A DNA stretch of 64,000 nucleotides. Origin: LMUY01 sp964242215 (GTDB taxonomy: Bacteria; Pseudomonadota; Alphaproteobacteria; Acetobacterales; Acetobacteraceae). This document shows, in pieces, positions 59,137 to 64,000 of this stretch (positions are counted from its first letter, which is position 1; each line of letters begins with the position of its first letter). The stretch covers positions 1 through 64,000 of the forward strand of contig CAXTCJ010000011.1 in NCBI GenBank assembly GCA_964242215.1. Reading direction: 5' to 3'. Below the pieces are notes generated by a model, which did not search any database, had not been told where the DNA came from, and saw nothing but the letters and a program-made list of their open reading frames with translations. The translations under genes and the position numbers were made by a program.

Positions 59137-60026
59137 GAGCGCGCCGCCGCATGCAGGGCCGCGCGCAGAAAGGCGCCGCTCTGCCGCAGATCCTCGTCCT
59201 CGTCGTAGGCAGGTGGTTTCCACTGCGCCAGCGGGATCGACAACCCGTGGTGCAGGCGGCGGAACGGCTCCAGCGTGACCACGCCCGCGTAGCCGATCTC
59301 GAACAGCGCCCGGCAGATCGGCGGCCAGTCGATATGGCCGGTGCCTAGGAAGCCGCGATGGTTCTCGTTGGCCTGGAAGTGCATCAGATGCGGCGCGGCC
59401 TGCCGGATGGCTTCGGGCAGGTCGTTCTCCTCCATGTTCATGTGGAACGTGTCCAGCATCACGCCGACCGCCGGGCTGCCGACCAACCGGGCCAGGTCGC
59501 AGGCTTGGCGGCCGGTGTTGCAGAAATCCGTCTCGAACCGGTTGAGCGGCTCGACTGCTAGGCGGATGCCCTTGGACTCGGCGTAGGCTCCGCCTTGCTG
59601 CAAGCCGTCCACGACCCTGTCGATCCGCTCCTGCCGCTGCGCCGGGTCGAGCGGGCGGGGTGGCCGGCCGGCGAACACCAACGGCGTGCCGTACAGCGGC
59701 CCACCCACCAGCGTGGCGCCACATGCGACGGCCACGTCCACGCACCGCCGCAGATACGCGATGCCGGCCTGGCGTGAGGCTGCGTCGTCGCTGGCGAGGT
59801 CCCGATCCACATTGACCCGCGCCGCCAAATACAATTCCAGCCCGGCCTCGCGCGCCGCGGTGCCGGCTTGCGCCGGGTCGATCTCGTCATCCTCGGGGAC
59901 CAGCAGTTCGCAGAAATCCATACCGGCCGCCTTCATCCGGCCGAACAGCGGAAGCTCCGCCGCGGTGATCGGCCGGGCATAGGTCATGGAGATGACGCCG
60001 ATCGGCGGGGCCCAAGGTTTGGTCAT
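59133..60026 (-). CDS. Sugar isomerase/epimerase, TIM-barrel (ketose 3-epimerase-like)
   Basis: 297 residues, AP-endonuclease-2-like xylose-isomerase barrel. AVEPLNRFETDFCNTG, VMLDTFHMNMEENDL, HFQANENHRGFLGTGHIDW and VTLEPF provide the Glu/Asp/His/Glu metal site of D-tagatose/L-ribulose 3-epimerases. The ATG at 60026 has AAAGG six bases in front. The ATG at 60032 overlaps the permease stop but sits too near that site. It would interconvert the imported sugar before or after the dehydrogenase. Confidence 0.89.
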   Translation of the reverse strand: MTKPWAPPIGVISMTYARPITAAELPLFGRMKAAGMDFCELLVPEDDEIDPAQAGTAAREAGLELYLAARVNVDRDLASDDAASRQAGIAYLRRCVDVAVACGATLVGGPLYGTPLVFAGRPPRPLDPAQRQERIDRVVDGLQQGGAYAESKGIRLAVEPLNRFETDFCNTGRQACDLARLVGSPAVGVMLDTFHMNMEENDLPEAIRQAAPHLMHFQANENHRGFLGTGHIDWPPICRALFEIGYAGVVTLEPFRRLHHGLSIPLAQWKPPAYDEDEDLRQSGAFLRAALHAAARS

Positions 60027-60028
60027 GG

Positions 60029-60856
60029 TCATCCTTTCACGGCGCCGCCGGTCATGCCACCGACCAAGCGCCCTTGCGTTAACAGGAATAGGATCGTGGC
60101 CGGCAGAGCAACGAGCGTGCCGCCAGCCATCAGCAGGCCCCACTGGATCTGGTTCTCGCCAATGAAGCTCTGCAGGGCAACGGTGACGGTCCGGACGTGC
60201 TGCCCGGCGAGCATCAGGGCGAACAGGTATTCGTTCCACGAACTGATAAAGAGGTAGATGCCCGTCGCCACCAGGCCTGGCAGCGTCAATGGTAAGATCA
60301 CGAGCCGCATGATCTGCCAGCGTGTGGCGCCGTCGATGGCGGCGGCGGCGTCCAGCTCCGCCGGAATGCTGTCGACGTAGCTGGTCATCAGCCAGATCGC
60401 GAACGGCAGGGTGAACGTCGCGTGCCCGGCGATTAGTGCGAAGTAGGTGTCCAGAAGGCCGAACTGCCGGAACAAGACGAATAGCGGCAGGATCAGCAAC
60501 ACCACCGGGAACATGTTCACCGCCAGGAATTGCACCAGCAGTGCGTCCCGCCCCGGGAAACGGAACCGGGAGAACGCGTAGGCCGCCGGCAGCGACAGCA
60601 GCAGGCCGAGCGCCACCGCGCCCGCCGCTACCACAAGGCTGTCCCTAAGGTTGCCGGCGAAGGAGGTGCGGGCCAAGAGCTCGATATGGTTGGCGAGCGT
60701 GAGCGTGTCGGGCCAGATGTGCACGGGCGACTGCGTGAGATCCTGCTCCGGCCGGAACGACGACAGCACCATCCAAAGCCACGGCACCAATGCGAACAGC
60801 AGGATGGCGCCGACGGGAAGGTCCGTGCCCAGCACCCGGCGAAGGCGCTTGTTCAT
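60029..60856 (-). CDS. Carbohydrate ABC transporter permease (MalG-like)
   Basis: 275 residues. LPVGAILLFALVPWLWMVLSSFRP opens the CUT1 MalG fold, with the EAA loop ELDAAAAIDGATRWQIMRLVILPL near residue 185 and AYAFSRFRFPGRD upstream. Six helices expected. The start at 60856 overlaps the MalF-like stop (ATGA). No ATPase gene exists in the window, so a shared MsmK-type ATPase elsewhere may power it (known for CUT1 systems, inferred here). Confidence 0.91.
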   Translation of the reverse strand: MNKRLRRVLGTDLPVGAILLFALVPWLWMVLSSFRPEQDLTQSPVHIWPDTLTLANHIELLARTSFAGNLRDSLVVAAGAVALGLLLSLPAAYAFSRFRFPGRDALLVQFLAVNMFPVVLLILPLFVLFRQFGLLDTYFALIAGHATFTLPFAIWLMTSYVDSIPAELDAAAAIDGATRWQIMRLVILPLTLPGLVATGIYLFISSWNEYLFALMLAGQHVRTVTVALQSFIGENQIQWGLLMAGGTLVALPATILFLLTQGRLVGGMTGGAVKG

Positions 60857-61719
60857 GCCGCCCTGCGCTGGAGCAGGTAAGCGATCACCACGCCCAGCAA
60901 CAGAACGGCCAGTATGACGGCGAGCGCCGAACCCTGGCCGTAATTGCCACCCGACCACGCGGTCAGGAAGGCGTGCAGCGGCAACGTCTGCGTCGCGGTG
61001 CCTGGGCCACCGCCCGTCATCACCAGTATCAGGTCCAGCGAGTTCGCCACCCAGATCATGCGCAGCAACAGGGCTGTGGTCATCACACCGAGCAGGCCGG
61101 GCAGCGTCACGTTGCGGAACTGCGACCAGGCGCCGGCGCCGTCCAGCGAGGCCGCCTCGTACAGCTCGGCCGGGATCGCCTGTAGGCCGGCCAATAGTGT
61201 CACGGCGAAAAACGGGAAACCCTGCCAGACGACCGCGAGGATCACGGCGGCCAGCGCCGTGCCAGGTTGCGACAGCCAAGCCACCGGCTCCGACAGCAGA
61301 TGCAGCCGCACGCCCACGGTGTTCACCAGGCCCAAATTGAAGTCGAGCATCCAGGTCCAGATCAGCCCGATGATCACGGATGGCAGCGCCCAGGGCACCA
61401 CCATCAGCGCCCGCGCCAGTCCGCGCCAGGCGAAGCGGCGGTTCAGCAGCAGCGCGGTGGCGAGCCCCAACGCGAACTGCAACCCGACGGATACGATCAC
61501 CCACACCAATGAGAGCCCGAGGCTGCTCCAGAACACCGGGTCGGCCAACGCGCGGGTGTAGTTGGCCAGGCCCACGAACGGCCGCAGCCTGGGGCGGAAC
61601 AGCACCACGTCGTGCAGGGACATCCACACCGTCTGCATCGCCGGGATCAGCACCAGCGCCGCCGTGATAAGCAGCGCCGGCGCCAGCAGCAGCCATGGAG
61701 TGGCGGCGTCCCGCCTCAT
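60853..61719 (-). CDS. Carbohydrate ABC transporter permease (MalF-like)
   Basis: 288 residues. TPWLLLAPALLITAALVLIPAMQTVWMSL is typical of UgpA/MalF-type CUT1 permeases, and the EAA loop reads ELYEAASLDGAGAWSQFRNVTLPGL. ATG at 61719 overlaps the binding-protein stop (ATGA). Sequence further upstream in frame is shadow of that gene. It forms the pore with the MalG-like protein. Confidence 0.91.
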   Translation of the reverse strand: MRRDAATPWLLLAPALLITAALVLIPAMQTVWMSLHDVVLFRPRLRPFVGLANYTRALADPVFWSSLGLSLVWVIVSVGLQFALGLATALLLNRRFAWRGLARALMVVPWALPSVIIGLIWTWMLDFNLGLVNTVGVRLHLLSEPVAWLSQPGTALAAVILAVVWQGFPFFAVTLLAGLQAIPAELYEAASLDGAGAWSQFRNVTLPGLLGVMTTALLLRMIWVANSLDLILVMTGGGPGTATQTLPLHAFLTAWSGGNYGQGSALAVILAVLLLGVVIAYLLQRRAA

Positions 61720-62927
61720 GCGAAATACAGGGTCTCGAACGTCTTCATCATGTCGTCCGGCGAGACCTGCCCTAGCAGGGCTTTCTGCGTGGTTTGCGGC
61801 CACACCGTGCGGGTGAAGTCGGCCGTCTGGGTGGTGGGCGGCAGCACATGGGCGATCGGCAAGGATTGCGCGGACGCGTCGAGGAAGCGGCGCGGCTGTT
61901 CGGACCAATTGGCCATGCCGGAATTGGTGACGGGCAACTGGGCGGACAATTTGGCGAAGATTGCATTGTTTGCGCCGGTAGACAGGAACGACACCCATTT
62001 CCAAGCCGCGTCCGGGTTGGCGCTGGCGGAGAACACGGCGCTGGAGCCATCACCATAGGTGGTCCACGGGTCATTGCCGGGGCTGCGCGGGACAGGGATC
62101 GCGGTGATCTTGTCGCCCAAAGCGGCATTGAGGTCGTTGGCCGATCCGATATGGTGGATCGTCATCGCGGTCCGGCCCGCCTTCATGTTGTTGATGGTCT
62201 GCACGAAACCGTCCGTCGGCGCGGAGGGCGGGGCCACGTGGTGGGCGCGATACAGGTCGATGAACCAGCGATTGGCCGCCAGCGCCGCCGGGCTGACGAG
62301 GCCGCCCTTGATCAGCTTTGCCCCGCCGCCGAGCACGAAGGTCGCCCAGAAATCGTGCCCGCCGGATCCGCCGCGCAGTCCGAACCCCCAGTGGTCGGCG
62401 CCTGTCAGCGTCTGCGCGCCGGACAAAAAGCTATCGAAACTCGTGGGCATCGGCAGGCTCTTTGCCCCGAACCAGTCTTGCCGGACGTAGAGGTATAGCA
62501 CCACGTATTGCAGCGGCAGGTAGTACTGCTTGCCGTCCGGCGCGCGGTGCAGCTTCCACAGATCGTCCGAAATATCGCTGCGGCCCGCCCAGCCGGTGAT
62601 CCGGCTGTCCAGCGGCAGCAGCGCGTCCATCTCCATCAGCCGCGGCATGTTCTGGAACTTCACCATGGCGGCATCCGGGCCGTTGCCGGCGATCAGGGCG
62701 GTGTAGAGGCGTGTGTCGTAATCGCCGCCGCCGCCCCAAGGGATACTGCTGGCCTGGATCTTGATGCCGGGATTTGCCGCCTCGAACGCCGAGATCAGAC
62801 CGTCCGGAGTCGCCTTCGGGTCGTCGAAATGGTACCACCATTGGACGGTGACGGGCTTCTGCGCCCGGGCGATCGCGGGGGCCGCGAGGGCGGCGGCCGT
62901 TAGGAAGCTGCGCCGGCTGAATTCCAT
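61716..62927 (-). CDS. Carbohydrate ABC transporter substrate-binding protein
   Basis: 403 residues. MEFSRRSFLTAAALAAPAIARA is a Tat signal (SRRSFL), cleavage near ARA at residue 22. The mature protein is an SBP_bac_1 (CUT1) binding fold: VTVQWWYHFDDPKATPDGLISAFEAANPGI, GPDAAMVKFQNMPRLMEM and SSAVFSASANPDAAWKWVSFLST. Its 5' end overlaps the alpha/beta hydrolase gene by 28 bases. Ligand presumably a mono- or disaccharide or polyol. Confidence 0.91.
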   Translation of the reverse strand: MEFSRRSFLTAAALAAPAIARAQKPVTVQWWYHFDDPKATPDGLISAFEAANPGIKIQASSIPWGGGGDYDTRLYTALIAGNGPDAAMVKFQNMPRLMEMDALLPLDSRITGWAGRSDISDDLWKLHRAPDGKQYYLPLQYVVLYLYVRQDWFGAKSLPMPTSFDSFLSGAQTLTGADHWGFGLRGGSGGHDFWATFVLGGGAKLIKGGLVSPAALAANRWFIDLYRAHHVAPPSAPTDGFVQTINNMKAGRTAMTIHHIGSANDLNAALGDKITAIPVPRSPGNDPWTTYGDGSSAVFSASANPDAAWKWVSFLSTGANNAIFAKLSAQLPVTNSGMANWSEQPRRFLDASAQSLPIAHVLPPTTQTADFTRTVWPQTTQKALLGQVSPDDMMKTFETLYFA

Positions 62928-63820
62928 GGTTCGTTTCGCTCCATTGCGCCACCATCGAGGGCGGCATTGATTTCAGCGGCGATCATTCGTGTCGCCGCCA
63001 TGGCCGGCGGGAGCCGGGACGTCATCTGCAGGAAGCCGTGGATCACACCGGGCACGACGTCCAGGCGAACCGGCACACCGGCCTCGGCCAGGCGCCCAGC
63101 CAGCCGGATGGAATCGTCCAGCAGCGGGTCGAGACCGGCTGCCAGCAGGTGGCAAGGCGGCAGGCCCGCCAGGTCGGCGCGGCCCGGCGCCGCGCGGGGG
63201 TTTTCTGCCTCGCCCTGCCAATTGCGCCAGTACCACCGCATCCGCTCGCTGGTCAGGCCGAAACCGGTGCCATTGCGGGTGTGGCTCGGCGTGTCGAAAT
63301 CCGGGCTGAAGCAGCCATAGAGCAGCGAGAGAAAGACCGGCGCCCCGGCTGGATGTGCCAGGGCGGCCGCCAGGGCGATGTTCGCGCCCGCCGAGTCACC
63401 ACACAGCACCACCGGCCCCGCTGCATCCCAAGCCGCCAGGACGGCGAGGACATCGTCGATCCCGGCCGGGGCTGGATGTTCGGGGACCAGGCGGTAGTCG
63501 GGCAGCAACACCGCCCGCTGTGTGAATAGGGCGAGCAAAGCGGCGAACCGGGCATGCGTGGCAGGCGTCCCGAACGTCCAGCCGCCACCATGGACGAACA
63601 CGATCGTGCCGTTCCGCCTGTCGGCAGGCTGCAGCAGGCGGCAGGCAATGCCGCCCACGGTGACGTCCTGTCCATCCACCGGCGGCATCGGCGTGTTCCA
63701 CGCAGCGTTGGCGCGCAGGAAATTCGCTCGCGCCACGTCGATCGGCAGGGTTTCCGGCGCCGGCAAGGGGGCGGCGGCCGCCTCCTCCAGGATGATCGCC
63801 ATGTCGGGATGGGGGGTCAT
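62900..63820 (-). CDS. Alpha/beta hydrolase, HSL-type esterase
   Basis: 306 residues. HGGGWTFG is the oxyanion-hole motif, GDSAGANIALAAALA the nucleophile elbow (Ser near 155), and LDPLLDDS with VIHGFLQM hold the Asp and His. It belongs to the hormone-sensitive-lipase family, cytoplasmic without a signal. The ATG at 63820 overlaps the GntR stop (ATGA). Placed first behind the regulator, it may release an acyl group or ester-linked sugar for the operon. Confidence 0.89.
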   Translation of the reverse strand: MTPHPDMAIILEEAAAAPLPAPETLPIDVARANFLRANAAWNTPMPPVDGQDVTVGGIACRLLQPADRRNGTIVFVHGGGWTFGTPATHARFAALLALFTQRAVLLPDYRLVPEHPAPAGIDDVLAVLAAWDAAGPVVLCGDSAGANIALAAALAHPAGAPVFLSLLYGCFSPDFDTPSHTRNGTGFGLTSERMRWYWRNWQGEAENPRAAPGRADLAGLPPCHLLAAGLDPLLDDSIRLAGRLAEAGVPVRLDVVPGVIHGFLQMTSRLPPAMAATRMIAAEINAALDGGAMERNEPWNSAGAAS

Positions 63821-64000
63821 TGCGGGTGGCTCCGGTCCACGATGGTGTCGATGTGCTGTTCCAACGCTCGGCGTAGTCCGCGCCCGTCCCGCGCCCGCGC
63901 GGCATCCAGGATCCCGGCGTGGCGTTCCGCCGTTTGCTGCAGCGGACGGTCGTGCCAGGGCGCCCAAAGCCGCGATCGGTGGGTATGCAGGATGCAGCGC
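63817..64000 (-). CDS. GntR-family (FCD) regulator, C-terminal part
   Basis: 61 residues in view, RCILHTHRSRLWAPWHDRPL and then ERHAGILDAARARDGRGLRRALEQHIDTIV, ending at a TGA. The H-x(3)-LDA-x-RARD-x(4)-R-A-x(2)-H pattern is the last two helices of an FCD effector domain, with the metal-binding His. The DNA-binding half is outside the window. It heads the sugar-type operon and probably represses it. Confidence 0.75.
   Translation of the reverse strand, partial: RCILHTHRSRLWAPWHDRPLQQTAERHAGILDAARARDGRGLRRALEQHIDTIVDRSHPQ

Noticed and set aside
1..64000. CRISPR arrays, tRNA/rRNA genes, prophage or transposase genes
   Set aside because: No regularly spaced repeats, no RNA gene sequence and no integrase, transposase or phage motif found by eye on either strand.

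Overview
The window is GC-rich chromosomal DNA with dense, short-gapped operons, many ATGA/GTGA start-stop overlaps and almost no AT-rich tracts. The gene mix (several Liv-type and sugar ABC importers, ACS and AAHS-like MFS permeases, CaiB-type CoA transferases, crotonases, D-2-hydroxyacid FAD oxidases, IclR/LysR/MarR/GntR regulators) suggests a heterotrophic alphaproteobacterium, probably of the Acetobacteraceae/Rhodospirillales type. That placement is inferred from gene content only. I saw no rRNA, tRNA, CRISPR, phage or transposase gene.

Layout. (1) 1-8608, minus strand: an IclR regulator, a two-subunit aconitase/isopropylmalate-dehydratase-like hydratase, an isocitrate-lyase/PEP-mutase-family lyase, a complete LivKHMGF importer and a metallo-beta-lactamase-fold hydrolase cut by the window edge. 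Hydratase plus lyase plus importer suggests uptake and cleavage of a substituted malate. (2) 8705-13400: a FrnE/DsbA-like protein, two MFS transporters and an M20 carbamoylase/allantoate-amidohydrolase-type enzyme. (3) 13503-16752: a 146-bp inverted-repeat element, an unrecognised low-complexity protein, and an aminotransferase translationally coupled to a PurD-like ATP-grasp ligase. (4) 16780-35598: a catabolic region bracketed by two SnoaL-like paralogues. It holds a lactonase, an amidohydrolase, an FAD oxidase, a seven-gene CoA-thioester operon (HMG-CoA-lyase-like, two crotonases, two class III CoA transferases, acyl-CoA ligase, nitronate monooxygenase), an ABC importer, a crotonase/NIPSNAP pair and a MarR regulator. 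A palindrome GTTGAC-N4/5-CAAC recurs in the divergent promoters of this region.

(5) 35602-45188: two tandem Liv-type binding proteins, a second FAD oxidase, an ACS-type MFS permease that apparently starts at ATT, a LysR regulator and a LivF / LivM-LivG fusion / LivH set that has no binding protein of its own beside it. (6) 45226-46562: a decayed strip with C-terminal remnants of an MmsA-type aldehyde dehydrogenase and a LivG-type ATPase on either side of an intact RraA-family gene. (7) 46795-48228: a lone carotenoid oxygenase. (8) 48311-58031: a tricarballylate-dehydrogenase-like flavoprotein, a LysR regulator, a PrpB-like lyase, a 36-codon MmgE/PrpD fragment, two full MmgE/PrpD genes, an MFS permease and an acyl-CoA ligase. 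The flavoprotein and the permease operon share an 11-of-14 upstream box, so oxidation, hydration and retro-aldol cleavage of an imported tricarboxylate-like acid may form one regulon. (9) 58123-64000: a sugar-type operon (GntR regulator, alpha/beta hydrolase, binding protein, two permeases, ketose-epimerase-like isomerase, Gfo/Idh/MocA dehydrogenase) with no ATPase gene in view.

Functions are assigned from motifs and gene order read by eye. Substrates are inferences throughout.
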